Origin: Bacillus sp. cl95
GTDB taxonomy: Bacteria > Bacillota > Bacilli > Bacillales > Cytobacillaceae
Direction: 5' to 3'
DNA length: 64,000 bases
Assembly: GCF_900115925.1 (NCBI RefSeq)
Contig: NZ_FOYF01000003.1
Coordinates: forward strand, 256,721 to 320,720
In this document: positions 8,144 to 17,627 of the stretch, piece by piece
How positions within the stretch are numbered: the first letter of the stretch is position 1
How the letters are laid out: the number at the start of each line of letters is the position of its first letter
The notes under the pieces: generated by a model
The model's input: the letters and a program-made list of their open reading frames with translations, nothing else
The model's database searches: none
Told to the model about the DNA's origin: nothing
Program-made: the position numbers and the translations under genes

Positions 8144-10459
8144 ATGACAAGAAGTGAAGTGTATAGGATGACGGAAGAAATCAAAATATCGGTTAGAACG
8201 CTCGTGGAATACGTATTTAGTAGCGGTAGCATTGATTCGCGATTTCGAACTACCACATCCATGACCGAAGGAACAAAAGCGCATCAAAAAATTCAAAAAT
8301 CATATGGCGAGCATGATCATCATGAGGTATATTTGGAGATTACCATTTTATTTGAAGACATTAATTTTAAGATTGAAGGACGCTGTGATGGCATCCTTCA
8401 ATCTGAAGATGGGGTCATCATTGATGAGATAAAATCAACATCAGGAGATCTTGGACTTTTAGAAGAGGATTCATATGGTGTTCACTGGGCTCAAGCAAAA
8501 TGCTACGCATACATATATTGTTTAGAAAAAGGGCTCCAGTCCTTATCCGTTCAACTTACCTATTACCAAATTGATACTGAAGAGATAAGTCGTTTTATTA
8601 AACGATTTACCTTTGATGAATTAAAGCATTTTATTATGGAAACGGTTGAAGCTTACGCGCCATTTGCACAAATGAAACTTCATCACGTCAGAGCCCGAAA
8701 CGAAAGCATTGAGATTCTTACTTTCCCATTCGAAACATATCGAGAAGGGCAGAGGAAGCTTGCTGGGGCTGTTTATAAAAGCATCGTAGATAGTAAAAAT
8801 ATTTTTGCAAAGGCGCCAACTGGCATTGGCAAAACCATTTCTACAACGTTTCCATCTGTAAAAGCCATTGGAGAAGGACATTTACAAAAGTTCTTTTATT
8901 TGACTGCCAAAACGATAACTAGGCAAGCAGCCGAGGAAGCTTTTGCGTTTATGAAACGTAAAGGCCTCATCTTACATAGCGTAACATTGACGGCAAAAGA
9001 GAAGATGTGCTTGATGGATGAGGTGAAATGCAATCCCGACTCTTGTCCGTTTGCGGAAGGTTATTACGATCGAATTAATGGTGCAATTCTTGATATATTA
9101 TCCAACGAAACGAATATGACTCGAGATGTGATTGAACAATATTCAAAAAAACATCAAGTATGTCCTTTTGAATTTTCACTGGACCTTGCCTATTCAAGTG
9201 ATGCAGTCATTTGTGATTATAATTATGTGTTTGATCCGCGAGTTTCATTAAAAAGGTTTTTCGACGAACACAAAAAAAGGACAGCCTTATTGATCGATGA
9301 GGCCCATAATCTTGTTGATCGTGCACAAAATATGTATTCAGCAGAGCTCTTTAAGTCCGCATTCCTTGATATTTACAGGCAATTTAAGGTCGTCAACAAA
9401 GAAGTCTCTAACAGTTCTAAATTGATTAATGACTATCTTTTAGCGACAAGAAAGGGAATGGTGGAAGAGAAAAACTTAATAGTCAATGAACTACCGGAAG
9501 ATTTTTTGCTGCTTATCAAGCAATTTATTATCGTAGCGGAAAAGGAGCTTTTGAATCAAGCTGGAGATCATCATACATCATTGTTGGATTGTTATTACTC
9601 TGCACAAGACTTTGAAAAAACTGCCAAACTCTTTGATGAGCGATTTGTTACTTATTATGAGGCAGAAAAGAGCGAAGTTAAAATCAAATTATTCTGCCTT
9701 GATCCTTCAGAATTATTAAGACAGTTTGGGAAAGGATTTCGATCCAAAGTTTATTTTTCAGCGACCTTTACTCCACTGGATTATTTTAAGGAGATGCTTG
9801 GAGCAGACTTTGATGATTATACCCTTGCTATTCCTTCACCCTTCTCTCCTGAACAGTCGGATGTTTATGTTTACCCACTATCGACAAGATTTCACGACCG
9901 AGAGAGCACAAAGGGAGCGATTGTAAAAGTCGTAAGTGACCTTGTTGGAGAAAGAAAGGGAAATCACCTGGTCTTTTTCCCTTCGTATGCATATTTGATG
10001 GACGTCTATGAAAGTTTTCAGATGGAGCATCCTCATTTGAAGTCAATTGTGCAAGAAAGGCAAATGACGGAGGAACAAAAAGAATGTTTCTTACGAAATT
10101 TTGAAGCTGAGACAACTGAAAGCTTAATCGGTTTTGCTGTGCTGGGCGGCATTTTTTCTGAAGGAGTGGACCTAGTAGGCAATCGATTAAATGGAGTGGT
10201 CGTTGTGGGGGTGGGCCTACCGCAAATTGGTCTTGAGAGAAACATCATGAAACAACACTTTACCAAAACTGGGAAGAATGGTTTTGATTATGCTTATGTA
10301 TATCCTGGCATGAATAAGGTTTTACAAGCAGGTGGTCGTCTTATTCGTTCTGAAAATGATTACGGAACCATTGTCCTTGTTGATGACCGTTTTTTACAAT
10401 CTAAATACCAACAATTACTGCCAACCGAATGGCAGGATTTTAAAATTATTAGGGGTTAG
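8144..10459 (+). CDS. XPD/DinG-like Fe-S helicase with N-terminal PD-(D/E)XK-like domain
   Basis: A 771-residue superfamily 2 DNA helicase. Residues ~10-190 contain GRCDGI...IIDEIKST, the D...(D/E)xK pattern of RecB/Cas4-type nuclease domains. The helicase part has Walker A APTGIGKT (224-231) and the DEAH box (385-388). Between them, cysteines C289, C296, C301 and C340 match the Fe-S cluster cysteines of XPD and DinG. The C-terminal motor includes GIFSEGVDLVG and a QAGGRLIRS motif VI. Likely role: 5'-to-3' unwinding in repair. The ATG at 8144 has GGAG upstream; an ATG at 8168 is an alternative start. Confidence 0.88.
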   Translation: MTRSEVYRMTEEIKISVRTLVEYVFSSGSIDSRFRTTTSMTEGTKAHQKIQKSYGEHDHHEVYLEITILFEDINFKIEGRCDGILQSEDGVIIDEIKSTSGDLGLLEEDSYGVHWAQAKCYAYIYCLEKGLQSLSVQLTYYQIDTEEISRFIKRFTFDELKHFIMETVEAYAPFAQMKLHHVRARNESIEILTFPFETYREGQRKLAGAVYKSIVDSKNIFAKAPTGIGKTISTTFPSVKAIGEGHLQKFFYLTAKTITRQAAEEAFAFMKRKGLILHSVTLTAKEKMCLMDEVKCNPDSCPFAEGYYDRINGAILDILSNETNMTRDVIEQYSKKHQVCPFEFSLDLAYSSDAVICDYNYVFDPRVSLKRFFDEHKKRTALLIDEAHNLVDRAQNMYSAELFKSAFLDIYRQFKVVNKEVSNSSKLINDYLLATRKGMVEEKNLIVNELPEDFLLLIKQFIIVAEKELLNQAGDHHTSLLDCYYSAQDFEKTAKLFDERFVTYYEAEKSEVKIKLFCLDPSELLRQFGKGFRSKVYFSATFTPLDYFKEMLGADFDDYTLAIPSPFSPEQSDVYVYPLSTRFHDRESTKGAIVKVVSDLVGERKGNHLVFFPSYAYLMDVYESFQMEHPHLKSIVQERQMTEEQKECFLRNFEAETTESLIGFAVLGGIFSEGVDLVGNRLNGVVVVGVGLPQIGLERNIMKQHFTKTGKNGFDYAYVYPGMNKVLQAGGRLIRSENDYGTIVLVDDRFLQSKYQQLLPTEWQDFKIIRG

Positions 10460-10544
10460 CTCTTGTTTGAGGGTAGTGAATTTGCGTCTAATTGTGTACT
10501 TAAGATTTAGGTATGGTTGTGAAGAACACCGAAATAGGCTTAAG

Positions 10545-10578
10545 AAAGGCTCATGCAATCGAATTGCATGAGCCTTTT
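10545..10578. terminator. Bidirectional terminator between convergent genes
   Basis: AAAGGCTCATGCAAT (10545-10559) and ATTGCATGAGCCTTT (10563-10577) are perfect inverted repeats, with T-rich sequence on both strands. It separates the helicase gene (+) from the gene ending at 10588 (-). Confidence 0.85.
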
Positions 10579-10587
10579 CAAACAAAA

Positions 10588-11067
10588 CTAAGCTTTCTTG
10601 AATCCTTCTTCGTGTAAGTATTCTTCTGCTTCTTCATAAGTGAAGAAGGTGGCATCTAAATTTACTCCTGCATAAATGTTCCAAGTATCATCTTCATTCA
10701 TTAAGATCAAAGTATGGTTTTCTGAGTCAACCCAGCGTTCACCTTCGTTTTGATCTATTAGTGAAGGCTCTTCCTCGACTTCTTCTTCAACCCATGTTAA
10801 TGTTCGGATTGTTTTTTCAAGAAGGGTACGTAACTCTTCTTCTGAGAAATCACGAATATTGACCATGCCTTTGTCATCTTTTTTGTAGCCTTTCAAGTAA
10901 CCGGCATAGACAAATCCATTTCCATTTGGATGTAGGTGATATACGATATTTTTCTTTTCACTATTATTTTCTTCTAAGTGGAAGTTAACTCTCTTTAGTG
11001 AAACGTCTTTTCGGTCAAGTTGCGGGAAAGATTCAATAATCGCTAATTTTTCTTCAAATGTAAGCAT
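10588..11067 (-). CDS. Acidic cytoplasmic protein, unknown function
   Basis: A 159-residue soluble protein, very acidic in the middle (VEEEVEEEP at about residues 95-103), with WNIYAGVNLDATFFTYEEAEEYL near the end. The ATG at 11067 is chosen because TTGGAGGC stands 5 bases before it; the longer frame from 11169 begins inside a repeat. No membrane span or signal peptide. Alternating aromatic and acidic residues suggest a small alpha/beta fold, but I recognise no family. Confidence 0.75.
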   Translation of the reverse strand: MLTFEEKLAIIESFPQLDRKDVSLKRVNFHLEENNSEKKNIVYHLHPNGNGFVYAGYLKGYKKDDKGMVNIRDFSEEELRTLLEKTIRTLTWVEEEVEEEPSLIDQNEGERWVDSENHTLILMNEDDTWNIYAGVNLDATFFTYEEAEEYLHEEGFKKA

Positions 11068-11118
11068 GTTGCCTCCAAAATAATTATGTTTTAGTGATTC
11101 ATTATAACATAAAAGAAA

Positions 11119-11212
11119 AGGCTCTGTTATATTCTGGTGTTGATTTCCGCTCCAGGCACTTCGGACCAATCAACTTTGTTCAAAAATCAACCATAAGCTT
11201 TAACAGAGTCAA
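11119..11212. repeat. R1-family repeat hairpin
   Basis: GGCTCTGTTA at the left end and TAACAGAGTC at the right end are inverted repeats enclosing GTTGATTTCCGCTCCAGG. The same left end appears at 47905 and a right end at about 37530. It lies between two leftward genes and carries no open frame. Confidence 0.6.
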
Positions 11213-11230
11213 AGAAAAAGAAATTCCAGC

Positions 11231-11258
11231 AAAAGAAAACAGCCCACCACAGTGGACC
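11231..11258 (-). terminator. Terminator of the M20 dipeptidase gene
   Basis: On the minus strand GGTCCAC and GTGGGCT pair around UGUG (11241-11258), followed by GTTTTCTTTT (11240-11231). It lies 10 bases past the stop codon. Confidence 0.65.
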
Positions 11259-11268
11259 GTCAATTTTC

Positions 11269-12642
11269 TTAAAGTGTACCTGCGAGTTCTTCCCAATACT
11301 CACATAATGTAAGTAAACCTTTATCGAAGTTCTCGAGATTGAAATGTTCATCAGGGGCATGGAAATTCTCGTCAGGTAAACCGAATCCCATTAACACTAC
11401 TGGCAATTTAAGTATCTGATCAAATGCCGCCACGATTGGGATTGAGCCTCCGCCTCTCGTGAATGCAGCAGGCACTCCATATACCTTTTCATATGCTCTT
11501 CCAGCTGCTTGAATGGCAGGGTGGTCAAATGGAGTTACATAAGGTGCACCCTTATCAAATAAAGTAACCTCTACAGTAACGCCTTTTGGAAGGCTTTCCT
11601 GAACATGCTTTTTCAAAAGATCAGCGATTACGTCTGGATCTTGATTTGGGACGAGACGACATGTAACTTTTGCGTGTGCTTCTGAAGGGATGACCGTTTT
11701 AATTCCATCACCTTGGAACCCACCATAAATCCCGTTTATTTCAAGTGTCGGACGAGCCCAAACTCGTTCTGTAGGGGTGAAGCCCTTCTCTCCAAAAAGA
11801 GCAGGCACGCCAAGCTGCTTTCTTAACTTTTCGTCATCCATGTTTAAGGCTTCAAAGGCAGCTTTTTCGTCAGATGTTAGTTCTAATACATCGTCATAAA
11901 AGCCTTCTACAGTTACTTTGCCGTCTTCATTATGAAAACTATCAACAATTTTGACAAGGGCGTGAATGGGATTATGAACGGCACCCCCATATAAACCGGA
12001 ATGCAAGTCGCTGCTTGCACCTTTGATGTCAATTTGGAGTCCGCACAAACCTCTCAACCCATAACAGATTGTAGGCTTGCCGCGTTCGAGTAAACTTGAA
12101 TCCGAAATGACAATGACATCTGCCGCCAATTTGTCCTTGTTTTCTTCAACAAAAGGAGGGAGGTTCGGACTTCCGATCTCTTCTTCACCCTCAATCAAAA
12201 ACTTGAAATTCAAGGGAAGAGTTCCGGTTGTTTGTAAAATACCTTCAACTGCTTTAATGTGCATGAAAACTTGACCCTTATCATCACTTGCACCACGTGC
12301 ATACAGCTTTTCATCACGAATTTCCGGTTCAAACGGAGGAGATGTCCACAATTCAACTGGATCGACTGGTTGTACATCATAATGACCATAGATTAACACA
12401 GTCGGTTTGCCAGGTGCATTTAGCCATTCACCATAGACCGCAGGGTGTCCTTTGGTAGGCATTACTTCTACATTTTCTATGCCTGCACTTTTTAAGGCAT
12501 TAACTGCCCAATCCGCACCGCTTTTCATATCATTGACATGATCGGGTAGAGCACTAATACTCGGGATGGATAGCCATTGAAATAATTCATCTAGGTGAGC
12601 TTGCCGATTTTTCTTAAAGTATTCTTTTGTTGATTCTTGCAT
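11269..12642 (-). CDS. M20-family dipeptidase
   Basis: A 457-residue cytoplasmic zinc peptidase that cleaves dipeptides or related amides. The metal and catalytic motifs are visible in order: YGHYDVQP (metal His and Asp), ARGASDDKGQ (bridging Asp), EGEEEIGSP (catalytic Glu), VISDSS (metal Asp) and the C-terminal TRGGGSIP. The middle of the protein (about residues 190-310) is the lid/dimerisation domain. AAGGAGG lies 8 bases upstream of the ATG. It is transcribed alone and divergently from the large membrane protein gene at 12822. Its closest match is the broad M20 dipeptidase group; the exact substrate is unknown. Confidence 0.9.
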   Translation of the reverse strand: MQESTKEYFKKNRQAHLDELFQWLSIPSISALPDHVNDMKSGADWAVNALKSAGIENVEVMPTKGHPAVYGEWLNAPGKPTVLIYGHYDVQPVDPVELWTSPPFEPEIRDEKLYARGASDDKGQVFMHIKAVEGILQTTGTLPLNFKFLIEGEEEIGSPNLPPFVEENKDKLAADVIVISDSSLLERGKPTICYGLRGLCGLQIDIKGASSDLHSGLYGGAVHNPIHALVKIVDSFHNEDGKVTVEGFYDDVLELTSDEKAAFEALNMDDEKLRKQLGVPALFGEKGFTPTERVWARPTLEINGIYGGFQGDGIKTVIPSEAHAKVTCRLVPNQDPDVIADLLKKHVQESLPKGVTVEVTLFDKGAPYVTPFDHPAIQAAGRAYEKVYGVPAAFTRGGGSIPIVAAFDQILKLPVVLMGFGLPDENFHAPDEHFNLENFDKGLLTLCEYWEELAGTL

Positions 12643-12749
12643 TTGATTTCCTCCTTCATATGTCTATCCGTAATATTTCGACAATCGGAGAAGTTTATCC
12701 TTCTTCATTCCTAATTCCTATTTAGCATCATAAATTAATGGAAAACTAA

Positions 12750-12786
12750 TTGATTTTTTGAATTTTTAGTGTAAAATTACACTAAA
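12750..12786 (+). promoter_or_regulatory. Promoter with palindromic operator candidate
   Basis: TTGATT (12750-12755), a 16-base spacer and TAAAAT (12772-12777) resemble a sigma-A promoter. An inverted repeat TTTAGTGTAA-N2-TTACACTAAA (12765-12786) covers the -10 box. A repressor bound there would block transcription of the gene at 12822. The regulator is not identified. Confidence 0.5.
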
Positions 12787-12821
12787 GAAGGAAAATTTTA
12801 TCATTTGAAAGTGGGGATATT

Positions 12822-15800
12822 ATGGCCGGGGCTTATAGAGAAGAGCGTAGACGTCAATTCCGTCAAGATTTAAATACGCTTAAAGAAGAAGGTTATCTCT
12901 CAGCTGCCATAACAGATGAAGTGGCCAGAGCACATCATCAATATCATTTAGATCTCATGGCTGAAGAAAAATTAGAAAAGGAAGAAGTACACACTCCTAT
13001 AAAACAAGAATCTGTTTCCGTTAATAAACCAATCCAAAAGCCGCAGGTGGTTAAGAAGACACTCTCTCCAGAAGAGTTAAGAGAGAGAAACATCACATGG
13101 TCGCTTAATATTGGGGTCATTCTACTTCTAATCGGCGGACTTTTTGTAGCTACGAGTAATTGGGAAACGATGACGCCTTTCATGAAAAGTGGGGCAATTG
13201 CAGCTGTTTCTGCCTTATTTTTCTTGCTTGCCTTTTTAAGTAAAAAAGTGTTGAATATTGAAAAGACTGGATTCGCTTTTACTGTACTAGGAAGTTTATT
13301 TTTACCCATATTTATACTTTCACTAGGCTGGTTTGGTCTTCTGGGAAGCTATTTATCTATTCAAGGGGAAGGGAAGTACTTTTTGGGGGTTCTGGGAAGT
13401 TTTGTACCTGCCATTGCCTATCTCTATTTCTCTACTAAATTGCAATCTAGATTGTTTGTTTGGTTCACATATATTTCCATTAGCGTTGGGTCAGCATTCT
13501 TGTTAGCCGGTTTTTCATTACCGCTCGACTATTTTTATTTGGGTATCATGCTTTTCAATGGCTTGGTGATCTATGTGTATCATTGGCTAAAAAGCAGAAG
13601 TCAATATACCTTGTTTTCAAAAGAAATGGTTCATTTTTCTCAAATCAATTTGGTGTTATCAACCTTATTTATGCTATTTGTGTACGACAATCACATTTTA
13701 TATAGCGTAAACTTACTATTAACGGCAGTTATCTATTTATCGATGATGTTCGTCAGTGGAAAAAAGGAATTCCATTTTGTTTTCAGCGCTATGATCGTAT
13801 ATGGTGTTTATCAATTGATTGAAAACAGTATACTTGATATGGCTGGACCGCTGATTTATGCACTGGTTGCCTTTGGATTTATGTTGCTTCCAAACCTTCT
13901 AAAAGATTCATTTCAACTTAACAAAGCATTTCAATACACGAGTGCTGTGGTGTCCGGATTGGCATTCATATATATCAGCCTTGAAGGTATCTTAATGAAG
14001 ATGGGTGAGGCATCATTTATTTTAATGGTTGCTTACTTCATTATTGCATTGAACTTTATCTACTTAACAAATGTTCATAAAAAGCATTTATTTATGTACT
14101 TAAGTTCCATTTTCCTTTTCACTGCTTTCTTTGAAGGTTTTGCGCTTGTAGATGTTAATTTAATGGACATTCACTATGCTTTACAAATGTTTTTGGCAGG
14201 GTTTGTTCTGTTACTGATTGTCGGAACAAATAAAGGTGCAAAATTATTAGAGTTTATCCGCAATAGTTCACGCGATGTTTCAATCGGTATCATGATCCTG
14301 GCTATTCTACTTGCTGAACTCGAAGAAAGCTGGTTGGCACTTGGGATGATGTTTGGCTTATTCGCGCTGTCGTCGTTTATCATCCTAAAGGTTGAAAAAA
14401 GGAAATTGTATACTCAAGTTGCCATTTGGACTATCCCAGTTGCTTCTGGCCTAACCATCGCTTCTATTGGACAATATTTGCACTCTTATCAGCGATATTT
14501 ATTCCAGGGCTTTACTGAGGACATTCATTTAGCCTTGGCATCACTATTTGTCTTCATCATGAGTTTTGCTTGGAGCAAACTAGGGGAGCAAACAATTTCA
14601 AGGGCAAGCTTTCTAGTTGCCAACGGATTCTATCTCTTAAGCATTCTTGCATCGTACATCCTGCCCACAGAAAACGATTGGATACAACCTTTGATTTTAA
14701 GCGGTGGAATCTTGATGTTTAGCCTTTTATATATCAGGCTACGACTTCAAGTTGTACCATTTATGATCAGTATTACTACTTTACTTGCTTATTTTTCAAT
14801 CTGGGAAGCGATCAATGAGACCGATAAACTGGAATTCATCCATTACACTGGTGTAGGTGTCTTACTATTTGCGGTTGCTTTTCTATTTCATGAAAAAGAA
14901 AAGTATATTTACCGAGCATTTTCATGGACTGCTCACATCTTTTATCCTATGGCATTAGCATTTTCAATATTGGAGTCATTTGACAAAGCGGAATTTAATT
15001 TCTTAACGGCCATCCTTATTTATGCAATGAGCATGAAGCTGTCATCAAAGGAATGGCAAAAGAAAATATTCCTATATGCAGCGTTTACAAGCCTATTCTT
15101 AACCATTGCAACAGGGCTTGAAAGATTGTATTTTTATTTTGAAACTCCATATGCCTTCCTTATTACAAGTATCCTAATCTTAGTTCTATGGTTATGGTCA
15201 AAGGATCCTTTCAGAAAGAGAATTCCGTATTATTACGTACCATTTTCGATTCTAGGTATGAGTTCATTTTTAATAGGTTTTCCTAAGGAAGGACCGGATT
15301 ATCTAGCGTTCCTTTTATACACCATGATTGTTCTATTCCACCTACAAAAAGTAAAATGGGACATTTTCACATGGATTCCTCTGGTCTTACTATGGAAAGT
15401 TGCATTGGAATTTACAATTTACGAAGGATGGAGTAATCAATGGTCCATTGCTCTACTTGCAGGACTAGGAATCCTAATACTCTTTACAGGTAAGCTCTTA
15501 TACAAGCATTTGATTTATAAGGAAGCAGGAAAATCACTTCTGAACATCGATTTTTATACAGTTGTGTCGCTTTTGTATTTCTTATGTCTGTACAGGTTCG
15601 AAACTGAAATGTTATGGACGGTACCCTTACCGGGTCTGCTCATTTCACTCGCTATATGGCTTCAGCAAAATAGAGTGAATCCAAAATGGCGGATATTTGT
15701 GCCGGTGGCATCTATAATATTTTTACTTCAGCCCTATTACGGTCTAATGATGGAGTTGGAACTTCCAGAATTATTTGAAAGAGAAATCTATGTATTGCCT

Positions 15801-16232
15801 TTCGTACTGGTTGTTATTTTTATCAAGAAAATCTTAAAGGGTTCTTATGAAGCTTTTACGAGCAGACTTCAATGGGCAATACTTATTATCGTTGCATTAC
15901 TCCTCATTCAAGATGGTCTAGCAAGTTCGACGATATATGATGCGATCATTCTCGGAACATTATCACTAACCTCTATGCTTGCCGGTATGTTCATACGTGT
16001 AAAATCGTATTTCTTTGTTGGAGCTGGAGTGCTTCTATTAAATGTATTTCTACAAACTCGTCCATTTTGGGGGAATATGCCGTGGTGGGCCTATCTGCTT
16101 ATTGCAGGCTCCATCTTAATTGGAGTCGCAAGCTACAACGAATGGCATAAGCAAAAAGCTGTTAAAGGTGAACCGACACTGATCACAAAATTCAAAGAAA
16201 ATGTAATCAATAAACTTAAAGAATGGAAATGA
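12822..16232 (+). CDS. Giant polytopic membrane protein, unknown function
   Basis: An 1136-residue protein. Residues 1-85 are charged and soluble (a REERRRQFRQDL helix, then a lysine/proline-rich linker). From ~95 to ~1115 it is an almost unbroken series of roughly 30 hydrophobic helices separated by short loops. The N-terminal layout (short helical domain, NITWSLNIGVILLLIGG first helix) recalls the DUF2157/SCO7613-type membrane proteins of Firmicutes and Actinobacteria. No catalytic or transport motif was identified. ATG with GTGGGGAT upstream. A palindrome overlaps its promoter. The Nudix gene follows with a TGATG overlap, so the two are coupled. Confidence 0.8.
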   Translation: MAGAYREERRRQFRQDLNTLKEEGYLSAAITDEVARAHHQYHLDLMAEEKLEKEEVHTPIKQESVSVNKPIQKPQVVKKTLSPEELRERNITWSLNIGVILLLIGGLFVATSNWETMTPFMKSGAIAAVSALFFLLAFLSKKVLNIEKTGFAFTVLGSLFLPIFILSLGWFGLLGSYLSIQGEGKYFLGVLGSFVPAIAYLYFSTKLQSRLFVWFTYISISVGSAFLLAGFSLPLDYFYLGIMLFNGLVIYVYHWLKSRSQYTLFSKEMVHFSQINLVLSTLFMLFVYDNHILYSVNLLLTAVIYLSMMFVSGKKEFHFVFSAMIVYGVYQLIENSILDMAGPLIYALVAFGFMLLPNLLKDSFQLNKAFQYTSAVVSGLAFIYISLEGILMKMGEASFILMVAYFIIALNFIYLTNVHKKHLFMYLSSIFLFTAFFEGFALVDVNLMDIHYALQMFLAGFVLLLIVGTNKGAKLLEFIRNSSRDVSIGIMILAILLAELEESWLALGMMFGLFALSSFIILKVEKRKLYTQVAIWTIPVASGLTIASIGQYLHSYQRYLFQGFTEDIHLALASLFVFIMSFAWSKLGEQTISRASFLVANGFYLLSILASYILPTENDWIQPLILSGGILMFSLLYIRLRLQVVPFMISITTLLAYFSIWEAINETDKLEFIHYTGVGVLLFAVAFLFHEKEKYIYRAFSWTAHIFYPMALAFSILESFDKAEFNFLTAILIYAMSMKLSSKEWQKKIFLYAAFTSLFLTIATGLERLYFYFETPYAFLITSILILVLWLWSKDPFRKRIPYYYVPFSILGMSSFLIGFPKEGPDYLAFLLYTMIVLFHLQKVKWDIFTWIPLVLLWKVALEFTIYEGWSNQWSIALLAGLGILILFTGKLLYKHLIYKEAGKSLLNIDFYTVVSLLYFLCLYRFETEMLWTVPLPGLLISLAIWLQQNRVNPKWRIFVPVASIIFLLQPYYGLMMELELPELFEREIYVLPFVLVVIFIKKILKGSYEAFTSRLQWAILIIVALLLIQDGLASSTIYDAIILGTLSLTSMLAGMFIRVKSYFFVGAGVLLLNVFLQTRPFWGNMPWWAYLLIAGSILIGVASYNEWHKQKAVKGEPTLITKFKENVINKLKEWK

Positions 16233-16660
16233 TGATGAAAAGAGTAGACGTTGTATATGCATTTATTCAAAATGAGAACGATGAAATCCTGGTTGTACAA
16301 AATCATCGAGAAAACGGATACGATTTTACCCTGCCAGGTGGCGCAGTCGAGGCAGGAGAAACACTTACTGAAGCCTTAATACGTGAAGTGAAAGAGGAGA
16401 CAGGTTTTGAAGTTGTACCCAGAGAACTCTTGTCCATTAACGAAGCATTTTTCCAAAAAAGTGGACACCACACGATATTCTTCACGTTTTCAGCAAGAGT
16501 AACTGGAGGGAAGATTGAAATTCTCTTCCCAGATGAAATCGCCGAAGTAAGATGGATGAGCCCTGAAGAAGCCGATCTAAAAGTTAAGAATTTTGGTGAT
16601 GGTCTTAAAACATATTTCACCAATCAAAGCAGCCCTTATTTTTTCAGGGGACAGATGTGA
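16232..16660 (+). CDS. Nudix hydrolase
   Basis: A 142-residue cytoplasmic pyrophosphohydrolase. The Nudix box GX5EX7REUXEEXGU is complete: it begins at GAVEAGE and ends at REVKEETGF, about residues 38-60. Substrates in the family are nucleoside diphosphate derivatives; which one cannot be told here. Four ATGs lie close together (16223, 16229, 16232, 16235). The one at 16232 overlaps the TGA of the preceding membrane protein gene and gives TGATG coupling, so it is preferred. The sugar acetyltransferase gene follows 30 bases later. Confidence 0.88.
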   Translation: MMKRVDVVYAFIQNENDEILVVQNHRENGYDFTLPGGAVEAGETLTEALIREVKEETGFEVVPRELLSINEAFFQKSGHHTIFFTFSARVTGGKIEILFPDEIAEVRWMSPEEADLKVKNFGDGLKTYFTNQSSPYFFRGQM

Positions 16661-16690
16661 TAGAAAATATAAAGAACGAGGAAATCTTAC

Positions 16691-17254
16691 ATGATGACTG
16701 AAAAAGAAAAAATGATTTCTGGGGAGTTATATTTAGCTGGAGATGAACAACTGGTCAGAGAACGTGAAAAAGCAAGACGAATGACACGGGAGTATAATGC
16801 CACTAAAGAAACAGACTATGAAAATCGCACACAACTGCTTAAACAACTTTTCGGTTCCACTGGTAATCAACTTTATATAGAGCCAACCTTTAGATGTGAT
16901 TACGGATATAACATTCATGTGGGCGAAAATTTTTACGCTAATTTTGACTGTGTGATATTGGATGTCTGTGAAGTGAGAATCGGAATGAATTGTTTCATGG
17001 CACCAGGCGTGCACATCTATACGGCCACGCATCCTATTGATCCAATCGAACGCATTTCAGGTGCAGAGTTCGGTAAACCTGTTTTGATCGGTGATAATGT
17101 TTGGATTGGAGGAAGGGCCGTCATCAATCCTGGAGTGAAAATTGGGAACAACGTGGTTGTTGCCTCCGGCGCTATCGTCGTTAAGGATGTACCCGATAAC
17201 GTTGTTGTAGGGGGAAACCCAGCTCGAGTCATAAAACAAATAGAAACTAAGTAA
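16691..17254 (+). CDS. maa: Maltose/sugar O-acetyltransferase
   Basis: A 187-residue left-handed beta-helix (hexapeptide repeat) enzyme that moves acetyl from acetyl-CoA to a sugar hydroxyl. The N-terminal helical Mac domain ([20 protein letters not shown]) is typical of maltose/galactoside acetyltransferases. The catalytic His is in TATHPID, and the GDNVWIGG...[16 protein letters not shown] coils and GNPARVIK end are standard. Length matches the family (~185). GAGGAAA precedes paired ATGs at 16691 and 16694. It probably shares a transcript with the Nudix gene and ends at a terminator. Confidence 0.92.
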   Translation: MMTEKEKMISGELYLAGDEQLVREREKARRMTREYNATKETDYENRTQLLKQLFGSTGNQLYIEPTFRCDYGYNIHVGENFYANFDCVILDVCEVRIGMNCFMAPGVHIYTATHPIDPIERISGAEFGKPVLIGDNVWIGGRAVINPGVKIGNNVVVASGAIVVKDVPDNVVVGGNPARVIKQIETK

Positions 17255-17259
17255 GAATG

Positions 17260-17291
17260 AACGCTTGGATTATAGTATCCAGGCGTTTTTT
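17260..17291 (+). terminator. Rho-independent terminator
   Basis: AACGCTTGGAT (17260-17270) pairs with ATCCAGGCGTT (17277-17287) with one G-U and is followed by a T run to 17291. Confidence 0.88.
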
Positions 17292-17314
17292 GTTTAAATG
17301 CCTTTAATGAATAG

Positions 17315-17486
17315 CTGTTTTCGCACTGATTGTTGCTTTTCGGATGCACTTTCATCCCGCATTCTTTATGGCTTCGGGGCCCTTTTCGAGAAGATGCTGA
17401 ACTAAGAATTCATTAAAAATCGTAAAAATCCAGAAGCCGATTTTTACTTTTGCTTGTGAAAACAACAAAGTTTACGAAAAGAGCCT
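17315..17486 (-). repeat. R2 MITE-like repeat, copy A
   Basis: A 172-base non-coding element in reverse orientation. Its reverse complement starts GGCTCTTTTCGTAAACTTTG and ends in GCGAAAACAG. It matches the copy at 43913-44080 almost throughout, and its ends match the copy at 30659-30837. The stretch 17255-17627 otherwise holds only the terminator and the binding site of the next gene. Confidence 0.7.
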
Positions 17487-17627
17487 AATGAATTTAGTTC
17501 GTGAAAAGGGTGGGGTTACAAGTAAATTCTTTACTAGGGAGTAAAAGGGACATAAAAAGAAGGATTTCTTGTTATATTGACAGAATATTTAAACATAATG
17601 CAAATTTTATTAAGGGGGAGAACTTGG

